Part shown: positions 26,783 to 41,546 of the stretch, piece by piece
How positions within the stretch are numbered: the stretch's first letter is position 1
How the letters are laid out: each line of letters opens with the position of its first letter
Made by a program: the position numbers and the translations under genes
The notes under the pieces: model-generated
The model's database searches: none
The model's input: the letters and a program-made list of their open reading frames with translations, nothing else
What the model was told of the DNA's origin: nothing
Assembly: GCA_024803745.1 (NCBI GenBank)
Contig: JANJXV010000151.1
Coordinates: forward strand, 992,001-1,056,000
Source: Megascapheus bottae
Taxonomy: Eukaryota; Chordata; Mammalia; Rodentia; Geomyidae
DNA: 64,000 nt
Direction: 5' to 3'

Positions 26783-28437
26783 ATGACTTCACACACCTTC
26801 ATTCGATGCCTCCACACACCTCCATTCTGTGACTTCACACACCACCATTGTTTGACTTCACACACCTCCATTTTTGGCCTTCACACACCTCCATTCCATG
26901 ACTTCACACATCTCCATTTTATGAGTTCGCACACCTCCATTTTGACTTCACACACCTCCATTCTGTGACTTCACACACCTTCAATCTACTTCAGAAACAT
27001 CCATTCTATGATTTCACACACCTCCATTCTATGACTTCACAAACCTCCATTCTGTGTCTTCACACACCTCCATTCTGAGTTCACACACCGCAATTCTCTG
27101 ACTTCACACACCTCAATTCTGGGTTCACACACCTCCACTCTATGACTTCACACAATTCCTTTCTATGACTTCACACACCTCCATTCTTTGACTTCACACA
27201 CCTCCATTGTGAGTTCACACACCTCCATTCTATGACTTCACACACCTCCATTATGACTTAACACAGCTCCATTCTATGACTTCACACACCTCCAATCTGT
27301 GCCTTCACACACCTCCATTCTATGACTTAACACAACTTCATTCTTACTTCACAAACATCCATTCTATGACTTCACACACCTCCATTATGACTTCACACAC
27401 CTCCATTCTATGACTTCACACACCTCCATTCAGTGACTTCACACACCTCAATTCTGTGACTTCAGACACCTCCATTATGACTTCACACACCTCCATTCTA
27501 TGACTTCACACACCTCAATTCTCACTTCACACAGCTTCATTCTATGACTTCACACACCTCCATGCTGTGACTTCACACACCTCCATTCTATGATTTCACA
27601 CACCTCCATTGTGACTTCACACACCTCCATTCTATGAGTTCACACACCTCCATTCTGACTTCACACACCTCCATTCTATGACTTCACACACCTCCATTCT
27701 GACTTCACACACCTCCATTCTATGACTTCACACAAGTCCATTCTGACTTCACACACCTCCAATCTGTGACTTCACACACCTCCATTCCAAGACTTCACAC
27801 ACCTCCATTCGATGACTTCACACACCTCCATTCTTTGACTTCACATACCTCCATTCTATGATTTCACACACCTCCGTTCTGACTTCACACACCTCCATTC
27901 TGTGACTTCACATACCTCAATTCTGTTACTTCACACACCTCCATTATGACTTCACACACCTCCATTCTATGACTTCACACACCTCCATTCTATGACTTCA
28001 CACACCTAGATTCTGTGACTTCACACACCTCCGTTCTGAGTTCACACACCTCCATTCTGTGACTTCACACACCTCCATTCTAACTTCACCCAGCTCCATT
28101 CAATGACTTCACACAACTCCATTCTGTGACTTCGCACACCTCCATTGTGAGTTCACACACCTCCATTCTGAATTCACAAACATCAATTCTGTGACTTCAC
28201 ACACCTCCATTCTGTGACTTCACACACCACCATTGTTTGACTTCACACACCTCCATTTTTGTACTTCACACACCTCCATTCCATGACTTCACGCATCTCC
28301 ATTTTATGAGTTCGCACACCTCCATTTGGACTTCACACACCTCCATTCTATGAGTTCACACACCTCCATTCTGACTTCACACACCTCCATTCTATGACTT
28401 CATACAACTCCATTCTGACTTCACACACCTCCATTCT
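26783..28437 (+). repeat. HOR segment F4 (1,655 bp)
   Basis: This is the second copy of the F part of the 3,509-bp HOR. It is the same length as F3, with scattered substitutions such as GATGCCTCCACACACC just after the anchor and CACAACTTCATTC near 27,332. Confidence 0.8.
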
Positions 28438-30289
28438 GTGACTTCACACACCTCCATTCGATGCCTTCACACACCTCCATTCTGTGACTTCACACACCAC
28501 TATTGTTTGACTTCACACACCTCCATTTTTGGACTTCACACACCTCCATTCCATGACTTCACACATCTCCATTTTATGAGTTCGCACACCTCCATTTTGA
28601 CTTCACACACCTCCATTCTGTGACTTCACACACTTTCATTCTACTTCAGAAACATCCATTCTATGACATCACACACCTGCATTCTATGACTTCACAAACC
28701 TCCATTCTGTGTCTTCAAACACCTCCATTCTGAGTTCACACACCTCAATTCTCTGACTTCACACACCTCAATTCTGGCTTCACACACCTCCATTCTATGA
28801 CTTCACACAATTCCTTTCTATGACTTCACACACCTCCATTCTTTGACTTCACACACCTCCATTGTGAGTTCACACACCTCCATTCTGTGACTTCACACAC
28901 CTCCATTATGACTTCACACAGCTCCATTCTATGACTTCACACACCTCCAATCTGTGCCTTCACACACCTCCATTCCATGACTTCACACATCTCCATTTTA
29001 TGAGTTCGCACACCTCCATTTTGACTTCACACACCTCCATTCTGTGACTTCACACACCTTCATTCTACTTCAGAAACATCCATTCTATGACTTAACACAC
29101 CTCCATTCTATGACTTCACAAACCTCCATTCTGTGTCTTCACACACCTCCATTCTGAGTTCACACACCTCAATTCTCTGACTTCACACACCTGAATTCTC
29201 GCTTCACACACCTCCATTCTATGACTTCACACAATTCCTTTATATGACTTCACACACCTCCATTCTTTGACTTCACACACCTCCATTGTGAGTTCACACA
29301 CCTCCATTCTGACTTCACACACCTCCATGCTGACTTCACAAACATCAATTCTGTGACTTCACACACCTCCATTCTTTGAATTCACACACCTCCATTGTGA
29401 GTTCACACACCTCCATTCTGAATTCACAAACATCAATTCTGTGAAAACACACCTCCATTCTTTGATTTCACACACCTGCATTCTATGACTTCACACACCT
29501 CCATTCCATGACTTCACAAACCTCCATTCTGACTTCACACACCTCCATTCTGACTTCACAAACATCAATTCTGTGACTTCACACACCTCCATTCTATGAC
29601 TTCACACACCTCCATTCTATGACTTCACACACTTCCATTCTTTGACTTCACACACCTCCATTTTTTGACTTCACACATCTCCATTGTGAGTTCACACACC
29701 TCCATTCTATGACTTCACACACCTCCATTCTGACTTCACACAGCTCCATTCTTTGACTTCACACACCTCCATTCTGTGCCTTCACACATCTCCATTTTAT
29801 GACTTAACACATCTTAATTCTTACTTCACAAACATTCATTCGATGACTTCACACACCTCCATTCTATGACTTCACACACCTCTATTCTATGACTTTACAC
29901 ACCTGCATTTTGTGACTTCACACACCTCAATTCTGTGACTTCACACATCTACATTATGACTTCACACACCTCCATTCTATGACTTCACTCACCTCCATTC
30001 TATGACTTCACACACCTCCATTCTGACTTCACACACCTGCATTCTATTACTTCCACACCTCCATTCTGTGACTTCACACACCACCATTCTATGACTTCAC
30101 ATACCTCCATTGTGATTTCACACACCTCCATTCTATGAGTTCACAGAACTCCATTCTGACTTCACACACCTCCATTCTATGACTTCACATACCTCCATTC
30201 TGACTTCACACACCTCCATTCTATGACTTCACACAACTCCATTCTTACCTCACACACCTCCATTCTGTGACTTCACACACCTCCATTCC
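28438..30289 (+). repeat. HOR segment S2 (1,852 bp)
   Basis: It is the second S of the 3,509-bp HOR and the first S of the larger S+F+N+N unit. It differs from S1 by small changes, including a damaged monomer TGTGAAAACACACC near 29,442 that accounts for the 2-bp shorter length. Confidence 0.8.
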
Positions 30290-31187
30290 ATGACTTCACA
30301 CACCTTCATTCGATGCCTTCACACACCTCCATTCTGTGACTTCACACACCACCATTGTTTGACTACACACACCTCCAATTTTGGCCTTCACACACCTCCA
30401 TTCCATGCCTTCACACATCTCCATTTTATGAGTTCGCACACCTCCATTTTGACTTCACACACCTCCATTCTGTGACTTCACACACCTTCAATCTACTTCA
30501 GAAACATCCATTCTATGACTTCACACACCTCCATTCTATGACTTCACAAACCTCCATTCTGTGTCTTCACACACCTCCATTCTGAGTTCACACACCGCAA
30601 TTCTCTGACTTCACACACCTCAATTCTGGGTTCACACACCTCCACTCTATGACTTCACACAATTCCTTTCTATGACTTCACACACCTCCATTCTTTGACT
30701 TCACACACCTCCATTGTGAGTTCACACACCTCCATTCTATGACTTCACACACCTCCATTATGACTTCACACAGCTCCATTCTATGACTTCACACACCTCC
30801 AATCTGTGCCTTCACACACCTCCATTCTATGACTTAACACACCTTCATTCTTACTTCACAAACATCCATTCTATGACTTCACACACCTCCATTCTATGAC
30901 TTCACACACCTCCATTCTATGACTTCACACACCTCCATTCAGTGACTTCACACACCTCAATTCTGTGACTTCACACACCTCCATTCTAAGACTTCCACAC
31001 CTCCATTCTGTGACTTCACACACCACCATTCTATGACTTCACATACCCCCATTGTGACTTCACACACCTCCATTCTACGAGTTCACACACTTCCATTCTG
31101 ACTTCACACACCTCCATTCTATTACTTCACACACCTCCATTCTGACTTCACACACCTCCATTCTATGACTTCACACAAATCCATTCC
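30290..31187 (+). repeat. HOR segment F5 (short F, 898 bp)
   Basis: It pairs with the F segment at 37,851, with the same length and an offset of 7,561 bp. Private substitutions lie just past the anchor: GACTACACACACC near 30,361, CCAATTTTGGCC near 30,375 and CATGCCTTCAC near 30,404. It is followed by two N segments, as at 14,233. Confidence 0.78.
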
Positions 31188-34031
31188 ATGACTTCACACA
31201 ACTCCATTCGATGCCTTCACACACGTCCATTCTGTGACTTCACACACCACCATTGTTTGACTTCACACACCTCCATTTTTGGACTTCACACACCTCCATT
31301 CCATGACTTCACACATCTCCATTTTATAAGTTCGCACACCTCCATTTTGACTTCACACACCTCCATTCTGTGACTTCACACACCTTCATTCTACTTCAGA
31401 AACATCCATTCTATGACTTCACACACCTCCATTCTATGACCTCACAAACCTCCATTCTGTGTCTTCACACAACTCCATTCTGAGTTCACACACCTCAATT
31501 CTCTGACTTCACACACCTCAATTCTGGCTTCACACACCTCCATTCTATGACTTCACACAATTCCTTTCTATGACTTCACACACCTCCATTATGACTTCAC
31601 ACAGCTCCATTCTATGACTTCACACACCTCCAATCTGTGCCTTCACACACCTCCATTCGATGACTTAACACACCTTCATTCTTACTTCACAAACATCCAT
31701 TCTATGATCACACACCTCCATTCTATGACTTCACACACCTCCATTCTATGACTTCACACACCTCCATTCAGTGACTTCACACACCTCAATTCTGTGTCTT
31801 CACACACCTCCATTATGACTTCACACACCTCCATTCTATGACTTCACACACCTCCATTCTATGACTTCACACCTCCATTCTGTGACTTCACACACCTCCA
31901 TTCTGAGTTCACACACCTCCATTCTGTGACTTCACACACCTCAATTCTCACTTCACACAGCTTCATTCTATGACTTCACACACCTCCATGCTGTGACTTC
32001 ACACACCTCCATTCTATGATTTCACACACCTCCATTGTGACTTCACACACCTCCATTCTATGAGTTCACACACCTCCATTCTGACCTCACACACCTCCAT
32101 TCTATGACTTCACACACCTCCATTCTGACTTCACACACCTCCATTCTATGACTTCACACAAGTCCATTCTGACTTCACACACCTCCAATCTGTGACTTCA
32201 CACACCTCCATTCCAAGACTTCACACACCTCCATTCGATGACTTCACACACCTCCATTCGTTGACTTCACATACCTCCATTCTATGATTTCACACACCTC
32301 CGTTCTGACTTCACACACCTACATTCTGTGACTTCACACACCTCCATTATGACTTCACACACCTCCATTCTATGACTTCACACACCTCCATTCTATGACT
32401 TCACACACCTAGATTCTGTGACTTCACACACCTCCGTTCTGAGTTCACACACCTCAATTCTGTGACTTCACACACCTCCATTCTGACTTCACCCAGCTCC
32501 ATTCAATGACTTCACACAACTCCATTCTGTGACTTCGCACACCTCCATTGTGAGTTCACACACCTCCATTCTGAATTCACAAACATCAATTCTGTGACTT
32601 CACACACCTCCATTCTATGACTTCACACACCTCCATTCTATGACTTCACACACCTCCATTCTATGACTTCACAAACCTCCATTCTGGCTTCACACACCTC
32701 CATTCTGACTTCACAAACATCAATTCTGTGACTTCACAAACCTCCATTCTATGAATTCACACACCTCCATTCTATGACTTCACACACCTGCATTCTATGA
32801 CTTCACACACTTCCATTCTTTGACTTCATACACGTCCATTTTTTGACTTCACACATCTCCATTGTGAGTTCACACACCTCCATTCTATGACTTCACACAC
32901 CTCCATTCTGACTTCACACAGCTCCATTCTATGACTTCACACACCTCCATTCTGTGCCTTCACACATCTCCATTTTATGACTTAACACACCTTCATTCTT
33001 ACTTCACAAACATTCATTCGATGACTTCACACATCTCCATTCTATGACTTCACACACCTCCATTCTATGACTTTACACACCTGCATTTTGTGACTTCACA
33101 CACCTCAATTCTGTGACTTCACACATCTACATTATGACTTCACACACCTCCATTCTATGACTTCACACACCTCCATTCTATGACTTCACACACCTCCATT
33201 CTGACTTCACACACCTGCATTCTATGACTTCCACACCTCCATTCTGTGACTTCACACACCACCATTCTATGAATTCACCTACCGCCATTGTGACTTCACA
33301 CATCTCCATTCTATGAGTTCACAGACGTCCATTCTGACTTCACACACCTCCATTCTATGACTTCACACACCTCCATTCTGACTTCACACACCTCCATTCT
33401 ATGACTTCACACAACTCCATTCTGTGACTACACACATCTGCTATCTGTGACTTCACACACCTCCATTCTGTGACTTCACACACCTCCATTCTATGACTTC
33501 ACACACCTCCATTCTATGACTTCACACACCTCCATTCTATGACTTCACAAACTTCCATTCTGACTTCACACACCTCCATTCTGACTTCACAAACATCAAT
33601 TCTGTGACTTCACAAACCTCCATTCTATGACTTCACACACCTCCATCCTATGACTTCACACACCTCCATTCTATGACTTCACACACCTCCATTCTGTGAC
33701 TTCACACACCACTATTGTTTGACTTCACACACCTCCATTTTTGGACTTCACACACCTCCATTCTATGACTTCACACACCTCCATTCTATGATTTCACACA
33801 CCTCCATTCTGCCTTCACACACCTCCATTCTAAGACTTCCACACCTCCATTCTGTGACTTCACACACCACCATTCTATGACTTCACATACCCCCATTGTG
33901 ACTTCACACACCTCCATTCTACGAGTTCACACACCTCCATTCTGACTTCACACACCTCCATTCTATTACTTCACACACCTCCATTCTGACTTCACACACC
34001 TCCATTCTATGACTTCACACAACTCCATTCC
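31188..34031 (+). repeat. HOR segment N4 (long N, 2,844 bp)
   Basis: It is collinear with N1 at +16,059 bp at its left end (TGATCA at 31,705 versus 15,646) and with N6 at +7,515 to +7,561 bp. It carries the short ACTTCACACCTCC monomer and ACATCTGCTATCTG at 33,434. Near its start the anchor region has CACACGTCC where its relatives have CACACCTCC. Confidence 0.76.
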
Positions 34032-35973
34032 ATGACTTCACACAACTCCATTCGATGCCTTCACACACCTCCATTCTGTGACTTCACACACCACCATTGT
34101 TTGACTTCACACACCTCCATTTTTGGACTTCACACACCTCCATTCCATGACTTCACACATCTCCATTTTATAAGTTCGCACACCTCCATTTTGACTTCAC
34201 ACACCTCCATTCTGTGACTTCACACTCCTTCATTCTACTTCAGAAACATCCATTCTATGACTTCACACACCTCCATTCTATGACTTCACAAACCTCCATT
34301 CTGTGTCTTCACACAACTCCATTCTGAGTTCACACACCTCAATTCTCTGACTTCACACACCTCAATTCTGGCTTCACACACCTCCATTCTATGACTTCAC
34401 ACAATTCCTTTCTATGACTTCACACACCTCCATTATGATTTCACACAGCTCCATTCTATGACTTCACACACCTCCAATCTGTGCCTTCACACACCTCCAT
34501 TCTATGACTTAACACACCTTCATTCTTACTTCACAAACATCCATTCTATGATCACACACCTCCATTCTATGACTTCACACACCTCCATTCTATGACTTCA
34601 CACACCTCCATTCAGTGACTTCACACACCTCAATTCTGTGACTTCACACACCTCCATTATGACTTCACACACCTCCATTCTATGACTTCACACACCTCAA
34701 TTCTCACTTCACACAGCTTCATTCTATGACTTCACACACCTCCATGCTGTGACTTCACACACCTCCATTCTATGATTTCACACACCTCCATTCTATGACT
34801 TCACACAACTCCATTCTGTGACTACACACACCTAAATTCTATGACTTCACAAACCTCCATTCTATGACTTCACACACCTCCATTTTGTGACTTCACACAC
34901 TTCCATTCTGACTTCACACACCTCCATTCTGACTTCACAAACATCAATTCTGTGACTTCACAAACCTCCATTCTATGACTTCACACACCTCCATTCTATG
35001 ACTTCACACACCTCCATTCTACGAGTTCACACACCTCCATTCTGACTTCACACACCTCCATTCTATTACTTCACACACCTCCATTCTATGCCTTCACACA
35101 CCTCCATTATGACTTCACACAGCCTCATTCTATGACTTCACACACCTCCATTCTGTGACTTCACACACCTCCATTCTATGACTTAACACACCTTCATTCT
35201 TACTTCACAAACATCCATTCTATGATCACACACCTCCATTCTATGACTTCACACACCTCCATTCTATGACTTCACACACCTCCATTCAGTGACTTCACAC
35301 ACCTCAATTCTATGACTTCACCCACCTCTATTATGACTTCACACACCTGCATTCTATGACTTCACACATCCCCATTCTATGACTTCACACCTCCATTCTG
35401 TGATTTCACACACCTCCATTCTGAGTTCACACACCTCCATTCTGTGACTTCACACACCTCAATTCTCACTTCACACAGCTTCATTCTATGACTTCACACA
35501 CCTCCATACTGTGACTTCACACACCTCCATTCTATGATTTCACACACCTCCAGTGTGACTTCACAGATCTCCATTCTATGAGTTCACACACCTCCATTCT
35601 GACTTCACACACCTCCATTCTATGACTTCGCACACCTCCATTCTGACTTCACACACCTCCATTCTATGACTTCACACAAGTCCATTCTGACTTCACACAC
35701 CTCCATTCTGTGACTTCACACAACTCCATTCTGACTTCAGACACCTCCATTCTATGAGTTCACACACGTGCATTGTGACTTCACACACCTCCATTCTATG
35801 ACTTCACATACCTCCATTCTGACTTCACACCCCTCCATGCTGACTTCACAAACATCAATTCTGTGACTTCACACACCTCCATTCTGTGACTTCACACACC
35901 TCCATTCTGACTTCACACACCTCCATTCTATGACTTCATACAACTCCATTCTGACTTCACACACCTCCATTCT
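34032..35973 (+). repeat. HOR segment N5 (1,942 bp)
   Basis: It pairs with 41,547-43,090 over its left part, but is 398 bp longer. It contains two TGATCA monomers (34,549 and 35,223). The right part, about 35,150-35,950, has a distinctive set (TCACAGATCTCC at 35,561, CACACACGTGCATTG at 35,763, CACACCCCTCCATGC near 35,827) that recurs at +8,452 bp inside the S segment at 43,091. Confidence 0.74.
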
Positions 35974-37850
35974 GTGACTTCACACACCTCCATTCGATGC
36001 CTTCACACACCTCCATTCTGTGACTTCACACACCACTATTGTTTGACTTCACACACCTCCATTTTTGGACTTCACACACCTCCATTCCATGACTTCACAC
36101 ATCTCCATTTTATGAGTTCGCACACCTCCATTTTGACCTCACACACCTCCATTCTGTGACTTCACACACTTTCATTCTACTTCAGAAACATCCATTCTAT
36201 GACATCACACACCTCCATTCTATGACTTCACAAACCTCCATTCTGTGTCTTCACACACCTCCATTCTGAGTTCACACACCTCAATTCTCTGACTTCACAA
36301 ACCTCAATTCTGGCTTCACACACCTCCATTCTATGACTTCACACAATTCCTTTCTATGACTTCACACACCTCCATTCTTTGACTTCACACACCTCCATTG
36401 TGAGTTCACACACCTCCATTCTGTGACTTCACACACCTCCATTATGACTTCACACAGCTCCATTCTATGACTTCACACACCTCCAATCTGTGCCTTCACA
36501 CACCTCCATTCCATGACTTCAAACATCTCCATTTTATGAGTTCGCACACCTCCAATTTGACTTCACACACCTCCATTCTGTGACTTCACACACCTTCATT
36601 CTACTTCAGAAACATCCATTCTATGACTTAACACACCTCCATTCTATGACTTCACAAACCTCCATTCTGTGTCTTCACACAACTCCATTCTGAGTTCACA
36701 CACCTCAATTCTCTGACTTCACACACCTGAATTCTCGCTTCACACACCTCCATTCTATGACTTCACACAATTCCTTTATATGACTTCACACACCTCCATT
36801 CTTTGACTTCACACACCTCCATTGTGAGTTCACACACCTCCATTCTGACTTCACACACCTCCATGCTGAGTTCACAAACATCAATTCTGTGACTTCACAC
36901 ACCTCCATTCTTTGAATTCACACACCTCCATTGTGAGTTCACACACCTCCATTCTGAATTCACAAACATCAATTCTGTGACTTCACACACCTCCATTCTT
37001 TGATTTCACACACCTGCATTCTATGACTTCACACACCTCCATTCCATGACTTCACAAACCTCCACTCTGACTTCACACACCTCCATTCTGACTTCACAAA
37101 CATCAATTCTGTGACTTCACAAACCTCCATTCTATGACTTCACACACCTCCATTCTATGACTTCACACACCTCCATTCTATGACTTCACACACTTCCATT
37201 CTTTGACTTCACACACCTACATTTTTTGACTTCACACATCTCCATTGTGAGTTCACACACCTCCATTTTATGACTTCACACACCTCCATTCTGACTTCAC
37301 ACAGCTCCATTCTTTGACTTCACACACCTCCATTCTGTGCCTTCACACATCTCCATTTTATGACTTAACACATCTTAATTCTTACTTCACAAACATTCAT
37401 TCTATGACTTCACACACCTCCATTCTATGACTTCACACACCTCCATTCTATGACTTTACACACCTCCATTTTGTGACTTCACACACCTCAATTCTGTGAC
37501 TTCACATATCTATATTATGACTTCACACACGTCCATTCTATGACTTCACACACCTCCATTCTATGACTTCACACACCTCCATTCTGACTTCACACACCTG
37601 CATTCTATGACTTCCACACCTCCATTCTGTGACTTCACACACCACCATTCTATGACTTCACATACCTCCATTGTGATTTCACACACCTCCATTCTATGAG
37701 TTCACAGAACTCCATTCTGACTTCACACACCTCCATTCTATGACTTCACATACCTCCATTCTGACTTCACACACCTCCATTCTATGACTTCACACAACTC
37801 CATTCTTACCTCACACACCTCCATTCTGTGACTTCACACACCTCCATTCC
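35974..37850 (+). repeat. HOR segment S3 (1,877 bp)
   Basis: It starts the second S+F+N+N unit. Relative to S2 it is 25 bp longer: one extra 23-bp monomer near 37,150, plus the 2 bp missing from S2. Private changes include CTTCAAACATCTCC near 36,518 and CACATATCTATATTATG near 37,503. Confidence 0.78.
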
Positions 37851-38748
37851 ATGACTTCACACACCTTCATTCGATGCCTTCACACACCTCCATTCTGTGA
37901 CTTCACACAGCACCATTGTTTGACTTCACACACCTCCATTTTTGGCCTTCACACACCTCCATTCCATGACTTCACACATCTCCATTTTATGAGTTCGCAC
38001 ACCTCCATTTTGACTTCACACACCTCCATTCTGTGACTTCACACACCTTCAATCTACTTCAGAAACATCCATTCTATGACTTCACACACCTCCATTCTAT
38101 GACTTCACAAACCTCCATTCTGTGTCTTCACACACCTCCATTCTGAGTTCACACACCGCAATTCTCTGACTTCACACACCTCAATTCTGGGTTCACACAC
38201 CTCCACTCTATGACTTCACACAATTCCTTTCTATGACTTCACACACCTCCATTCTTTGACTTCACACACCTCCATTGTGAGTTCACACACCTCCATTCTA
38301 TGACTTCACACACCTCCATTATGACTTCACACAGCTCCATTCTATGACTTCACACACCTCCAATCTGTGCCTTCACACACCTCCATTCTATGACTTAACA
38401 CACCTTCATTCTTACTTCACAAACATCCATTCTATGACTTCACACACCTCCATTCTATGACTTCACACACCTCCATTCTATGACTTCACACACCTCCATT
38501 CAGTGACTTCACACACCTCAATTCTGTGACTTCACACACCTCCATTCTAAGACTTCCACACCTCCATTCTGTGACTTCACACACCACCATTCTATGACTT
38601 CACATACCCCCATTGTGACTTCACACACCTCCATTCTACGAGTTCACACACCTCCATTCTGACTTCACACACCTCCATTCTATTACTTCACACACCTCCA
38701 TTCTGACTTCACACACCTCCATTCTATGACTTCACACAACTCCATTCC
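37851..38748 (+). repeat. HOR segment F6 (short F, 898 bp)
   Basis: This is a copy of F5 at +7,561 bp. Past the anchor it has CACACAGCACCATTG where most F segments have CACACACCACCATTG. Confidence 0.78.
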
Positions 38749-41546
38749 ATGACTTCACACAACTCCATTCGATGCCTTCACACACCTCCAATCTGTGCCT
38801 TCACACACCTCCATTCCATGACTTCACACATCTCCATTTTATAAGTTCGCACACCTCCATTTTGACTTCACACACCTCCATTCTGTGACTTCACACACCT
38901 TCATTCTACTTCAGAAACATCCATTCTATGACTTCACACACCTCCATTCTATGACCTCACAAACCTCCATTCTGTGTCTTCACACAACTCCATTCTGAGT
39001 TCACACACCTCAATTCTCTGACTTCACACACCTCAATTCTGGCTTCACACACCTCCATTCTATGACTTCACACAATTCCTTTCTATGACTTCACACACCT
39101 CCATTATGACTTCACACAGCTCCATTCTATGACTTCACACACCTCCAATCTGTGCCTTCACACACCTCCATTCGATGACTTAACACACCTTCATTCTTAC
39201 TTCACAAACATCCATTCTATGATCACACACCTCCATTCTATGACTTCACACACCTCCATTCTATGACTTCACACACCTCCATTCAGTGACTTCACACACC
39301 TCAATTCTGTGTCTTCACACACCTCCATTATGACTTCACACACCTCCATTCTATGACTTCACACACCTCCATTCTATGACTTCACACCTCCATTCTGTGA
39401 CTTCACACACCTCCATTCTGAGTTCACACACCTCCATTCTGTGACTTCACACACCTCAATTCTCACTTCACACAGCTTCATTCTATGACTTCACACACCT
39501 CCATGCTGTGACTTCACACACCTCCATTCTATGATTTCACACACCTCCATTGTGACTTCACACACCTCCATTCTATGAGTTCACACACCTCCATTCTGAC
39601 TTCACACACCTCCATTCTATGACTTCACACACCTCCATTCTGACTTCACACACCTCCATTCTATGACTTCACACAAGTCCATTCTTACTTCACACACCTC
39701 CAATCTGTGACTTCACACACCTCCATTCCAAGAATTCACACACCTCCATTCGATGACTTCACACACCTCCATTCTTTGACTTCACATACCTCCATTCTAT
39801 GATTTCACACACCTCCGTTCTGACTTCACACACCTCCATTCTGTGACTTCACACACCTCCATTATGACTTCACACACCTCCATTCTATGACTTCACACAC
39901 CTCCATTCTATGACTTCACACACCTAGATTCTGTGACTTCACACACCTCCGTTCTGAGTTCACACACCTCAATTCTGTGACTTCACACACCTCCATTCTG
40001 ACTTCACCCAGCTCCATTCAATGACTTCACACAACTCCATTCTTTGACTTCGCACACCTCCATTGTGAGTTCACACACCTCCATTCTGAATTCACAAACA
40101 TCAATTCTGTGACTTCACACACCTCCATTCTATGACTTCACACACCTCCATTCTATGACTTCACACACCTCCATTCTATGACTTCACAAACCTCCATTCT
40201 GGCTTCACACACCTCCATTCTGACTTCACAAACATCAATTCTGTGACTTCACAAACCTCCATTCTATGAATTCACACACCTCCATTCTATGACTTCACAC
40301 ACCTGCATTCTATGACTTCACACACTTCCATTCTTTGACTTCATACACCTCCATTTTTTGACTTCACACATCTCCATTGTGAGTTCACACACCTCCATTC
40401 TATGACTTCACACACCTCCATTCTGACTTCACACAGCTCCATTCTATGACTTCACACACCTCCATTCTGTGCCTTCACACATCTCCATTTTATGACTTAA
40501 CACACCTTCATTCTTACTTCACAAACATTCATTCGATGACTTCACACATCTCCATTCTATGACTTCACACACCTCCATTCTATGACTTTACACACCTGCA
40601 TTTTGTGACTTCACACACCTCAATTCTGTGACTTCACACATCTACATTATGACTTCACACACCTCCATTCTATGACTTCACACACCTCCATTCTATGACT
40701 TCACACACCTCCATTCTGACTTCACACACCTCCATTCTATGACTTCCACACCTCCATTCTGTGACTTCACACACCACCATTCTATGAATTCACCTACCGC
40801 CATTGTGACTTCATACATCTCCATTCTATGAGTTCACAGACCTCCATTCTGACTTCACACACCTCCATTCTATGACTTCACACACCTCCATTCTGACTTC
40901 ACACACCTCCATTCTATGACTTCACACAACTCCATTCTGTGACTACACACATCTGGTATCTGTGATTTCACACACCTCCATTCTGTGACTTCACACACCT
41001 CCATTCTATGACTTCACACACCTCCATTCTATGACTTCACACACCTCCATTCTATGACTTCACAAACTTCCATTCTGACTTCACACACCTCCATTCTGAC
41101 TTCACAAACATCAATTCTGTGACTTCACAAACCTCCATTCTATGACTTCACACACCTCCATTCTATGACTTCACACACCTCCATTCTATGACTTCACACA
41201 CCTCCATTCTGTGACTTCACACACCACTATTGTTTGACTTCACACACCTCCATTTTTGGACTTCACACACCTCCATTCTATGACTTCACACACCTCCATT
41301 CTATGATTTCACACACCTCCATTCTGCCTTCACACACCTCCATTCTAAGACTTCCACACCTCCATTCTGTGACTTCACACACCACCATTCTATGACTTCA
41401 CATACCCCCATTGTGACTTCACACACCTCCATTCTATGAGTTCACACACCTCCATTCTGACTTCACACACCTCCATTCTATTACTTCACACACCTCCATT
41501 CTGACTTCACACACCTCCATTCTATGACTTCACACAACTCCATTCC
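38749..41546 (+). repeat. HOR segment N6 (long N, 2,798 bp, anchor region shortened)
   Basis: It is collinear with N4, but two monomers (46 bp) are missing immediately after the anchor. The CACCACCATTGTTTG and CATTTTTGGAC monomers are replaced by CTCCAATCTGTGCCTTC followed by CATTCCATGAC at about 38,788-38,820, which is the order found inside S segments. Elsewhere it tracks N4 closely; it has ACATCTGGTATCTG at 40,949 where N4 has CTGCTATC. Confidence 0.76.
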
